Made by a program: the position numbers and the translations under genes
Source: Komagataella phaffii GS115
Lineage: Eukaryota; Ascomycota; Pichiomycetes; Pichiales; Pichiaceae
Direction: 5' to 3'
DNA length: 64,000 nt
Assembly: GCF_000027005.1 (NCBI RefSeq)
Contig: NC_012964.1
Location: 248,001 to 312,000, forward strand
Shown here: piece by piece, positions 20,785 through 28,570 of the stretch
Position numbering within the stretch: the first letter of the stretch is position 1
Layout of the letters: each line of letters starts with the position of its first letter
The notes under the pieces: generated by a model
Database searches by the model: none
The model's input: the letters and a program-made list of their open reading frames with translations, nothing else
What the model was told of the DNA's origin: nothing

Positions 20785-21078
20785 TGCCAATGGAGTTGGA
20801 TGTGGGGCTTGGATCAGGAAATGATTGGAAGAGGTCAGTCGGTTGGACGATCTGTCTTAAGAGGCGTATTGGTGCCAAACGACTGTCGCGAATTGTTTTC
20901 ATAATGGTTACGGGAGAGGTTGTCGTGGAGAAGTTGGGGGTCAGAGAAGATAGACAATCCAGGAGGAAGAGGGAAAGGATCCTGGTGTGCTTCAGAGGTC
21001 AGCAAATGAGGACTTTCATCTCAAGCTAATTAGAAAAACACTTCCTACTATTACACTATAAACACTCAGACTGCTCTA

Positions 21079-21540
21079 CTAAGTCTTCCTCTTCTTATAC
21101 GAAACTGCCTCCTCTTCGTCTTCCAGTACCCAGTCTTTACCTGTAAGACAGTACTTTTCGGGGGGAAGACGAATGCCCCACGTTGGAATCACTGCAGGTA
21201 AAGGCTTCTTATTTCGCTCGGCAGCAAGTTCTAACAACAATTCCTTAGGAGGAACAGGTTTGAACTGATAGTTGGTTCTAGCAGCTATGGCCAATCGAAT
21301 GTCCTCAGTGGTGAGCTGGGCATTAGTGCCGGCATTTCCTGCGTTTGAAATATGAGAGCCGCTAGCATGGGCATGGTCACTGTATATTGTGGCATCCTGC
21401 AAAGTGCCTGTTGTGTATCTGTAAGCAAAGTCCATCAGCTGAAGAGGAACGTGATCTTGGTAACTGTAGATGTTCTGAGTAGCAAATATCAGGTGCAGCA
21501 GCCTGACATCTCTTGGGATGGCAGCTTGCTCGTTGGTCAT
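21079..21540 (-). CDS. TAF9: TFIID/SAGA subunit Taf9 (histone-fold protein)
   Basis: A 153-residue histone-fold protein that pairs with Taf6 in TFIID and SAGA. The fold spans about residues 5-75 (RDVRLLHLIFATQNIYSYQD, VPLQLMDFAYRYTTGTL, LTTEDIRLAIAARTNYQFKP). The family motif PPKELLLELAAERNKKPLP and the sequence RLPPEKYCLTGKDW follow. The length fits S. cerevisiae Taf9 (about 157). The frame remains open upstream to a GTG at 21870, adding 110 codons, but the first ATG is 21540 (MTNEQAAIPRD). The extension is Arg-rich, unlike the family, and covers the ISU1 promoter, so it is rejected. ISU1 is divergent. Confidence 0.93.
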   Translation of the reverse strand: MTNEQAAIPRDVRLLHLIFATQNIYSYQDHVPLQLMDFAYRYTTGTLQDATIYSDHAHASGSHISNAGNAGTNAQLTTEDIRLAIAARTNYQFKPVPPKELLLELAAERNKKPLPAVIPTWGIRLPPEKYCLTGKDWVLEDEEEAVSYKKRKT

Positions 21541-21891
21541 GGAAGAACGATCAACAAGGTGTGTGTGCGTGTGGTGTGCGAAATATACTGTTTTCCGATG
21601 TCCTTGCCAGGATGTCAGATGTGAGTAATAAGAACCGCGAACGATCGCTCTGTCATTACAAAAATTTCGAGGACTAGACCCGTTCTGCCCCCAAAAAGAC
21701 TCCCCGCCGCTGAGGCGCTCTCGGTGGAAGCAATCGCCTCGCCTTTCTCTGCGAAAAGCCCGAAATCGGCGAATCGCGAAGACCGAAAATGCTGCGTAAA
21801 TTCGGGTGAAGTCAGCGACGCAATCCCTATAAATATTCTCCTCTCCTAAATACTTCTTTTTACTACTCACAATAACCGAATAGCTTTAAAC
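21541..21891. promoter_or_regulatory. Divergent promoter TAF9 / ISU1
   Basis: A 351-bp region with an unusually G+C-rich middle (about 21670-21790) and a short GT-rich tract near 21560-21580. TATAAATA at 21828-21835 lies about 57 bp before the ISU1 ATG and is a likely TATA box for it. The run of open codons here on the minus strand is not a gene. Confidence 0.6.
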
Positions 21892-22434
21892 ATGTTTAGA
21901 TCAGTTTTAAGAGCAAACACAAACATAGCCAAGACCGCCTTCCAGAAGCCGGCAACCGCTCCTTTGCTGAGACAGGCTCTGCAGCAAACAAGAGCTTATC
22001 ATCCAAAGGTCATTGACCACTACCAGAACCCAAGAAACGTGGGTTCTCTGAACAAGAACTTGCCAAATGTAGGAACGGGATTGGTCGGTGCTCCAGCTTG
22101 CGGTGATGTGATGAGACTGCAAATACAAGTTAACGATGAAACCGGTATCATCGAAGATGTCAAATTCAAGACTTTTGGTTGTGGCTCCGCTATCGCCTCG
22201 TCGTCTTATGTCACCGAACTCGTCCGCGGAAAGACTCTGGAAGAGGCCGGAAAGATCAAGAACTCAGTTATTGCTAAAGAGCTAAGTCTTCCCCCTGTCA
22301 AACTGCACTGTTCCATGTTGGCCGAAGATGCCATCAAGAGTGCCATCAAGGATTACACTTCCAAGCGAAGAGTCACTCTGGGCCCAGAAGCAGATGCTAA
22401 AGTGAATCTGGAAAGCTCTGTTTCTGCCCACTAA
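21892..22434 (+). CDS. ISU1: Mitochondrial iron-sulfur cluster scaffold Isu1
   Basis: A 180-residue IscU-type scaffold on which Nfs1-Isd11, frataxin and ferredoxin assemble [2Fe-2S] clusters in the mitochondrial matrix. The basic, hydroxylated N-terminus (MFRSVLRANTNIAKTAFQKP) looks like a presequence. The three cluster cysteines are C70 (GAPACGDVM), C97 (FGCGSA) and C140 (KLHCSML). The LPPVK motif at 133-137 is the binding site for the Ssq1 Hsp70 chaperone. The length matches family members (about 165 in S. cerevisiae), with a slightly longer C-terminal tail. It faces MED6 tail-to-tail across 250 bp. Confidence 0.97.
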   Translation: MFRSVLRANTNIAKTAFQKPATAPLLRQALQQTRAYHPKVIDHYQNPRNVGSLNKNLPNVGTGLVGAPACGDVMRLQIQVNDETGIIEDVKFKTFGCGSAIASSSYVTELVRGKTLEEAGKIKNSVIAKELSLPPVKLHCSMLAEDAIKSAIKDYTSKRRVTLGPEADAKVNLESSVSAH

Positions 22435-22684
22435 AGGGATTCATATGGATAGTTAAACAATAAGGGGAAGGAGGAGAAAATGAGGAAGGAGAGAATTGAG
22501 AAAGGTCACGCATTTGTAATGAAGCACGAGTAGGATGAAACAGGCAAATAGTCGTCCTACGACGACGATAGTCGGTATGTCTTTGCTCAAGTCTGCGGCC
22601 ATCATATTTATTATTATTGGGAATGTATAGTTGCAGATAGGTTAGTTTTTTATGTTCACTATGAATGATTTGTTGAGTTATTAT

Positions 22685-23332
22685 TTACAACATATTCAAT
22701 AAAGATATCAAAGTACTGGAGTTTGTGTTTCTGTCAGCAGCCTCTTTGTCGCTCGGAGTGTTGAGGTTGGTATTTGAGACGGTGGTCCCTATGTTTGGTG
22801 TGTTGATTATGGTGCCAGGTCTACTCTTATCTCCGAGGTAAGGATCGGTGTCCTGGTGGTAGTAGTGTCCTTCTGTGGGAGAAAACTTTGGCATTTGGTG
22901 CAAGGTGTTCATAGCTTTTCTTAAGGCAAGTGTTGTGCTGAGCAGCCGTGAACTTATCACATCGTTTAATACGGGCGCCATGTAGACATTGGCCCCTATG
23001 ATGTAATAGTCATTTAGTGCATCGGCCTCGTTGGGGGATTTTCTGAACTGTTTTCTAATCACCCAAAAATTAGGTTCCTGGGTATACGCAACAATAAACT
23101 CTACCCCTTTCATCTTCTTCAGTTCTTGTTGCAAGAAATGAGGGTTTTGCTGCAACTGTATTTGGAACTGTTCGTTGAACTGACTTTGCATTTTGAGCAC
23201 TTGGTTGTTGCTGGACCTGTCAAAAAACGGAGATTGCGAAAAATACTCCAGCACGTTATCTGTCCTGAGCCCAAACGTCTGAATCCATTCAGGCGACTTC
23301 CATTGAAGTTCGTCGAGCGGTGTATTGTTCAT
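22685..23332 (-). CDS. MED6: Mediator head subunit Med6
   Basis: A 215-residue Mediator subunit that links activators to RNA polymerase II in the nucleus. The Med6 domain occupies about residues 1-145 with family hallmarks LDELQWKSPEWIQTFGLRTD, NVLEYFSQSPFFDRSSNN and, later, GVEFIVAYTQEPNFWVIRKQ and DYYIIGANVYMAP. The C-terminal 60 residues are low-complexity, Asn/Thr-rich and probably disordered. It is shorter than S. cerevisiae Med6 (about 295) because that tail is short. The ATG at 23332 is divergent from FYV4 with 126 bp between starts. Confidence 0.95.
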   Translation of the reverse strand: MNNTPLDELQWKSPEWIQTFGLRTDNVLEYFSQSPFFDRSSNNQVLKMQSQFNEQFQIQLQQNPHFLQQELKKMKGVEFIVAYTQEPNFWVIRKQFRKSPNEADALNDYYIIGANVYMAPVLNDVISSRLLSTTLALRKAMNTLHQMPKFSPTEGHYYHQDTDPYLGDKSRPGTIINTPNIGTTVSNTNLNTPSDKEAADRNTNSSTLISLLNML

Positions 23333-23458
23333 AGTTCAACGTTTGGCTTGTGAAGTGGGTAAATCAGCTCCTTCTACGATGCTAGATGTTTCAAGCGCGA
23401 TATCTGGAAATGGACAATTTTTCTTCCAATTAACCCAAAGGCTAAACAGCTTATCCCA

Positions 23459-23860
23459 ATGTTCAGAGCCATACGAAGCTACTCTCAGGTAGTTAAATAC
23501 AACAATAAGGTCATTCCAGCCCCCAGTAAGTCTGTTCCAGACGTGAACACTTTTTTGACCAAGATCGGCCGAAACGCTGAGGAGCACATCGAGATCTTTG
23601 AAAACGACTGGTCCAAGTTCTGGAACGCAAAGTCGTCCGATATGAAGGAGTGGGGCATCGAGCCACAGACCCGTAAATATGTGTTAGCATGGAAGGAGAG
23701 ATTCAGACAGGGCCAGGAGCCTTATCACATTGCAAAAGGTGTCAAGAAGAACGGAGGTGAAAGAAATGCTAAGCTACACAATGCTTTGAAGAGATTCGAA
23801 AAGCTGAAAGCTGAGAGGGAGCTGAGAGAAAAGTACATGTCAGAACACAAGAACTTCTAA
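23459..23860 (+). CDS. FYV4: Mitochondrial small-subunit ribosomal protein mS41 (Fyv4, IGR motif)
   Basis: A 133-residue protein with the IGR domain: VNTFLTKIGRNAEEHIEIF at about residues 29-47, then WGIEPQTRKYVLAWKERFRQG. The N-terminal MFRAIRSYSQ resembles a mitochondrial targeting peptide. S. cerevisiae Fyv4 (about 130 residues) has the same layout and is now known as mS41 of the mitochondrial small ribosomal subunit. The C-terminus is a charged helix (RFEKLKAERELREKYMSE). Its stop lies only 34 bp from that of HNT2 on the opposite strand. Confidence 0.88.
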   Translation: MFRAIRSYSQVVKYNNKVIPAPSKSVPDVNTFLTKIGRNAEEHIEIFENDWSKFWNAKSSDMKEWGIEPQTRKYVLAWKERFRQGQEPYHIAKGVKKNGGERNAKLHNALKRFEKLKAERELREKYMSEHKNF

Positions 23861-23894
23861 AAGCCCCAATAATTTTTGCATTGTATATAGATCT

Positions 23895-24395
23895 TTATGA
23901 AGTTAAGTTTCCTTTGAAAGTTTCCAGTTCTTTGGCCAAATTTTCAGCCTCTGCTGTCATCTCTTCCAAAGTTCTTGGTTTCCGGTCCTCATCCGATAGA
24001 ACTTTGAATTTTCTGTAGTTATTTTCCAGTTTTTGCTCATTGTCTTCCAGTTTGGCATAAATTCCATCCCCATATCCATCGGGATAATACCTGGGGATTA
24101 AATGTGTGTGTAGATGGGGGACACTTTGTCCGGCTGCATTCCCATCTTGAATTGCAATGTTCAACCCATCGGCATTATAATATTTTTCAATAAACTGGTG
24201 AACTAATTGGACTGTTTCCATGTAATCAATGGACTCTTCCTTCGTGAGTTCTTTCAACCTGGAGACAACTCTTAGGGGCACAACCAGAACATGTCCGTTG
24301 ACAATCGGCTTCAAATTGACCAGCGCATACGAGTACTTTGACCTGTAGAATACCTGCGATGTGACATTGAAATTCGAAAAGAGAACCTTCGACAT
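23895..24395 (-). CDS. HNT2: HIT-family dinucleoside polyphosphate hydrolase (Fhit type)
   Basis: A 166-residue histidine-triad hydrolase that splits Ap3A/Ap4A-type dinucleotides to AMP plus the other product. The histidine triad H94-H96-H98 sits in SVPHLHTHLIPR, with H96 the expected nucleophile. Other Fhit features are VNLKPIVNGHVLVVPLR (residues about 27-42) and AIQDGNAAGQSVPH. The C-terminus (EEMTAEAENLAKEL) is a short helix as in other Fhit proteins. The start ATG at 24395 is the first in frame. S. cerevisiae Hnt2 is the closest named match by motif and length. Confidence 0.92.
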   Translation of the reverse strand: MSKVLFSNFNVTSQVFYRSKYSYALVNLKPIVNGHVLVVPLRVVSRLKELTKEESIDYMETVQLVHQFIEKYYNADGLNIAIQDGNAAGQSVPHLHTHLIPRYYPDGYGDGIYAKLEDNEQKLENNYRKFKVLSDEDRKPRTLEEMTAEAENLAKELETFKGNLTS

Positions 24396-25137
24396 TGCAG
24401 GTGATCTAGTGATTTAGCCATCAGGTATTTAGGCTTGCTCGACCTGGTTATGATCCGAGATTTGGTTATGAGCCACCGTTATCTATCAGTGATATTTCAA
24501 GGTAAATGCTGGCAAGTCACCCCAGATGGTAAACGCGATGAAGTTCGTCGTTGGGGTCACACGAATCATAGTAGCGTTGAACTATTGTTAAACACCAAGT
24601 GTTCAAATGTTTTCTTCCCTGAGCAATCACATTTAGGCCTACCAAGCTTTAAGGATGGTATTCCTTAACAATTGAGGAATCATTTACCAAAGCTTTTGGC
24701 TGAGCCGCTATTGAGCAACATGTGTGTCATCATCCGTTGGATCATATCTGCTATAGAGTTTTTTTGATGAAAAGAACTTCAAACTGACCGCCTTCACTGA
24801 GTAAACTGAAAAAAGGTGACAACTCAGGATCATGGCTCTTAACTCGTCTGGCAAGTGAAAGAACGGTAGTCACAAATTCCACCTGCAATATATCCGGTGG
24901 AGAATGATTTACCCAAAGGTAGCTGGCCTAACTGTACAAAAGGCTCATCACTGTTGTGTACATTGACAGATAACTCCCGTATTATGTAAGCCTTCCCAGT
25001 TTTACCCATCGCATTACAGGTACGTAAATTAAAATATCCCAATTAGGAAGTATTTCTTAAAACGCGTAATTAAACTATTCAGAACGCTTTTTTAGGTTCT
25101 CTCCTATTTTACCTTTCTTTCCCTCTACTCATTGACC
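24396..25137. promoter_or_regulatory. Divergent region HNT2 / MCM3
   Basis: A 742-bp gap, the longest between intact genes apart from the CCC2/MUS81 region. Open frames at 24435-24668 and 24839-25042 begin at TTG and show no known protein. An MluI cell-cycle box (ACGCGT, 25062-25067) lies near the MCM3 start. At about 24759-24814 there is a TGATGA ... CTGA arrangement flanked by U and A runs that could be a box C/D RNA (see findings). Confidence 0.55.
25062..25067. promoter_or_regulatory. MluI cell-cycle box (ACGCGT) before MCM3
   Basis: A perfect MCB core 71-76 bp upstream of the MCM3 ATG. In other yeasts MBF binds this palindrome to activate replication genes at G1/S. Activity here is inferred. 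Confidence 0.6.
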
Positions 25138-27783
25138 ATGGATGAAACAACCATTTTAGGTGATACCCCGTTGGATGCTGTCTACAGTGATCGAGTCCGT
25201 CGGTTTCAGGACTTCTTGACTTCTCCGGATCTGGGTAACATGGATAACATCAAGAAAATGTTAACTCTAGGACAGAGAAGACTGGCTGTGAGTCTGGATG
25301 AAATTAGAGAGACAGACAAGGACTTCTGGCTAGGCTTGTTGAATACGCCAGCCGATTATCTTCCCGCTTGTCAGGATGGTGTGAGGGAGGCAATCAAGTC
25401 CATTTATACCCCGATTGACTACCCTGATATTGAGATTACTAGTGACACCGATTTCTACGTCTCTTTTAAAGGAAGTTTCGGTGACCATCAGCTGACTCCG
25501 AGAACTATTGGATCTCATTTCCTTTCCAAAATGGTAAGTGTGGAAGGGATTGTTACTAGAGCTTCCTTGATTCGTCCCAAGATTATCAAATCTGTACACT
25601 ATTGTGATGCCACAGGAAGATTTCACCAGAGAGAATATTCTGACCAAACGACTAGTTTTAATCCAATCACCACTTCAGCTTTATATCCAACTGAAGACCC
25701 AGAGGGAAACCCTCTTACCACGGAGTACGGGTTCTCTAAGTACAGAGATCACCAGACTATCACTATTCAAGAGTTGCCCGAATTGGCACCTGCAGGTCAG
25801 TTGCCAAGGTCTTTGGATGTTATTATGGATGATGATCTTGTGGACTTGGTGAAACCAGGTGATAGACTTCAAGCTGTGGGAGTTTACAGATCTTTGGGTG
25901 GTGTTGGTTCTAACAGTTCTAGTTTCAGAACTGTGATTCTCTGCAATTCCGTCTATCCTTTACACGCAAGAAGTACCTCAGTCAAGTCTGTTGAAAGATT
26001 GACTAATAGTGATATTAGAAACATCAATAAGCTATCCAAGAAGAAGAATATCTTCGACCTGATGGCTCAATCGTTGGCCCCCTCTATCTATGGACATGCA
26101 TACATAAAAAAGGCTGTTTTGTTGATGCTCCTGGGTGGTTATGAGAAGAATTTGAGCAATGGGGCTCACTTGAGGGGTGATATCAATCTTCTGATGGTTG
26201 GTGATCCATCTACTGCAAAATCTCAAATGTTGAGATTTGTGTTAAACACTGCTCCTTTGGCCATTGCTACCACTGGTAGAGGCTCTTCCGGAGTTGGTCT
26301 GACGGCCGCAGTGACAACTGACAAGGAAACTGGAGAAAGAAGGTTAGAAGCAGGTGCGATGGTTCTTGCCGATAGAGGTATCGTGTGTATTGATGAGTTT
26401 GACAAGATGTCTGACATCGATAGGGTTGCCATTCACGAAGTGATGGAACAGCAGACAATTACTATTGCCAAAGCTGGAATTCACACTTCTTTGAACGCCC
26501 GTTGTTCCGTTATTGCAGCTGCGAACCCAGTATATGGTCAGTACGATACTAACAGATCACCACAACAAAACATCGCTCTTCCAGATTCCCTGCTGAGTAG
26601 ATTTGACCTTCTGTTTATTGTTACAGATGACATTTCTGATGAGAAGGACAAGGCTGTTAGTGAGCACGTTTTGAGAATGCATCGTTTTATACCCCAAGGT
26701 TACAGTGAAGGAGAACCTATCAGAGAAAGACGGAATGTTACCCTTGCTGTAGGAGATAGCTCTAATCAAGACGAAGACGACTCTGATGACAGAAACAAAG
26801 TATATGAGAAATTCTCTCCGCTACTACATAGCGGCGCAGCGGAGATGGCTGAAGGTTCTACCTCCAGTTCCAAGAAGACTCCTAAGGTTTTGAATATCAC
26901 CTTCCTGAAGAAATACATTCAGTATGCTAAACAAAGAATTGAACCTCAACTGACAACCGAATGCACAAAAAAGGTTGTAGAGATTTATGCCACATTGAGA
27001 AACGATCACATTGTGAAAAATTCTCCAATAACTGCCAGAACTCTGGAGACAATTATTCGTTTGGCTACAGCCCATGCCAAAGTCCGATTATCTCAGACTG
27101 TTGAAATCAAGGACGTTCAAGTCGCAGAGGAGATGTTACGATTCTCCTTACTTGGAGAAACCCCAGCTACTAAACATAAGTCAAGTCCTCAAAAGTCTCC
27201 AAAGAAGAAGAGAAAGACCACTTCACCATCAAAAAAGAAGTTCCAAGACGATGAAACTGAACTGTACTCTGTCTCAGAGTCAGAACCTGAATATGCTGAA
27301 GATAAAGATGATGGAAACGAAGATGCGGATGTCGCAGATTACCAACCTAGAGCAACAACAGCGAGAACACGATCTCTACAAGAACGCCTACAGAGCGCAT
27401 ATGATGAAGAGGGAGAAGATGAAGATATGGAAGAGGAGCTTGTGGATGTTGAACAGATTCGGGAAGGATTAAGCCAACAGACGTTAAGAGAGCCTTCAAA
27501 CGAGGAAGATATCTTGCAAGAAACTAATACGAACATGGATCAGCCTGCCACAATATCGGCCTCAAGATTTTCCAAATTCAAGTCACTTCTGTCAATGTTA
27601 CGTTCTCATTACGAGTCCACATCTGAGGATGGGTCTGCTCCTGTGGCAGACTTGGTGACGAGAGTCAACCAGGAGTTGTCGCAAGAGGAACAGTTTGATG
27701 AGCAGGAGGCGTACCTTGCATTGGAACAAATGCAGGAGAAAAACTTTATCCAAATTTCGGAGGAAAAGGTGTACTTTATTTAG
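25138..27783 (+). CDS. MCM3: Replicative helicase subunit Mcm3
   Basis: An 881-residue subunit of the MCM2-7 helicase that loads at origins and unwinds DNA at forks. The N-terminal domain has MVSVEGIVTRASLIRPKI and the Mcm3-type segment YPTEDPEGNPLTTEYG. In the AAA+ core, Walker A is GDPSTAKS (G355-S362), Walker B is CIDEFDKM and the arginine finger is SRFDLLF. A basic nuclear-localisation stretch (PKKKRKTTSPSKKK) lies near residue 690, followed by an acidic region and a C-terminal winged helix. The frame opens with TTG at 25132, but the first ATG is 25138 (MDETTILGDTPLD). The ACGCGT box just upstream fits G1/S regulation. ERV1 follows in tandem. Confidence 0.97.
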   Translation: MDETTILGDTPLDAVYSDRVRRFQDFLTSPDLGNMDNIKKMLTLGQRRLAVSLDEIRETDKDFWLGLLNTPADYLPACQDGVREAIKSIYTPIDYPDIEITSDTDFYVSFKGSFGDHQLTPRTIGSHFLSKMVSVEGIVTRASLIRPKIIKSVHYCDATGRFHQREYSDQTTSFNPITTSALYPTEDPEGNPLTTEYGFSKYRDHQTITIQELPELAPAGQLPRSLDVIMDDDLVDLVKPGDRLQAVGVYRSLGGVGSNSSSFRTVILCNSVYPLHARSTSVKSVERLTNSDIRNINKLSKKKNIFDLMAQSLAPSIYGHAYIKKAVLLMLLGGYEKNLSNGAHLRGDINLLMVGDPSTAKSQMLRFVLNTAPLAIATTGRGSSGVGLTAAVTTDKETGERRLEAGAMVLADRGIVCIDEFDKMSDIDRVAIHEVMEQQTITIAKAGIHTSLNARCSVIAAANPVYGQYDTNRSPQQNIALPDSLLSRFDLLFIVTDDISDEKDKAVSEHVLRMHRFIPQGYSEGEPIRERRNVTLAVGDSSNQDEDDSDDRNKVYEKFSPLLHSGAAEMAEGSTSSSKKTPKVLNITFLKKYIQYAKQRIEPQLTTECTKKVVEIYATLRNDHIVKNSPITARTLETIIRLATAHAKVRLSQTVEIKDVQVAEEMLRFSLLGETPATKHKSSPQKSPKKKRKTTSPSKKKFQDDETELYSVSESEPEYAEDKDDGNEDADVADYQPRATTARTRSLQERLQSAYDEEGEDEDMEEELVDVEQIREGLSQQTLREPSNEEDILQETNTNMDQPATISASRFSKFKSLLSMLRSHYESTSEDGSAPVADLVTRVNQELSQEEQFDEQEAYLALEQMQEKNFIQISEEKVYFI

Positions 27784-27960
27784 GACTACGGGTTGCTGTT
27801 TCACGGGGTTGTGTTGTTTTCATATTAGGTTAGGTATAGATAGAATTATAAAATATCAATTATAATAATCGCTCGAATATATGATCCACTCTGAGTCGTA
27901 TCGCATTGCCATTTGCATTACCATAGAGGTATTGATCGGGTCTCATAAACTCTTGAAACT

Positions 27961-28500
27961 ATGACCAAAGATCCCCAAGAAGAACCATCCGATGACAAGC
28001 CGCTGTTTGGTTCCACCGGCAGAAAAATCATCTACGACAAAGACGGCAAACCTTGCAGAAGTTGTAACACTTTACTGGATTTCAAAATGGCAGGTGGAAG
28101 TTTAATGGGTGCTTTGTCAACAAAAAAGCCATCTCTGGCTAAAGATTCTGTTCCTGAGACCTACAAACAAGAGCCTCCAGACGTAGAACAGCTGGGAAAG
28201 TCAACATGGACATTTTTGCACTCGGTTGCGGCAACGTACCCCGAATCTCCATCGCCCTCTCAACAAGATGACATGCGTCAGTTCATGAATATTTTTGGAA
28301 AGATTTATCCATGCTGGTTTTGTGCCAAAGATTTTCAAAAATGGAGCTCAAAGAATGAGCCCAAGGTGAAAACTCAGGAAGAGTTCGGAAGATGGCTATG
28401 CGATGCGCACAACGAGGTAAATGCGAAACTAGGCAAACCAAAGTTCGATTGCAACCTGTGGAAGCAGAGATGGAAAGATGGATGGGACGAGGGTAAATGA
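27961..28500 (+). CDS. ERV1: Mitochondrial FAD-linked sulfhydryl oxidase Erv1
   Basis: A 179-residue flavoprotein of the intermembrane space that reoxidises Mia40 and passes electrons to cytochrome c. The shuttle disulfide is CRSC (C32, C35) in the flexible N-terminal arm. The ERV/ALR core carries WTFLHSVAATYPESPS, the active-site disulfide C118-x-x-C121 in YPCWFCAKDF, and the FAD-binding CDAHNEVNAKLGKPKFDC with its structural cysteine pair. The length is close to S. cerevisiae Erv1 (189), and all expected cysteines are present. It converges on VRP1 with 70 bp between stops. Confidence 0.96.
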   Translation: MTKDPQEEPSDDKPLFGSTGRKIIYDKDGKPCRSCNTLLDFKMAGGSLMGALSTKKPSLAKDSVPETYKQEPPDVEQLGKSTWTFLHSVAATYPESPSPSQQDDMRQFMNIFGKIYPCWFCAKDFQKWSSKNEPKVKTQEEFGRWLCDAHNEVNAKLGKPKFDCNLWKQRWKDGWDEGK

Positions 28501-28570
28501 AACTTAATCTGTAATTAGTAGTTTGGAATTCATTTTGTACATAGTGAACCCTATTGGTTCAATTCATCAA

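Noticed and set aside
21541..21870. 110-codon in-frame extension upstream of TAF9
   Set aside because: It starts at GTG, has no ATG before 21540, is unlike the Taf9 family and covers the ISU1 promoter.
24435..25042. Short open frames between HNT2 and MCM3 (77 and 67 codons)
   Set aside because: Both begin at TTG and show no recognisable protein features.
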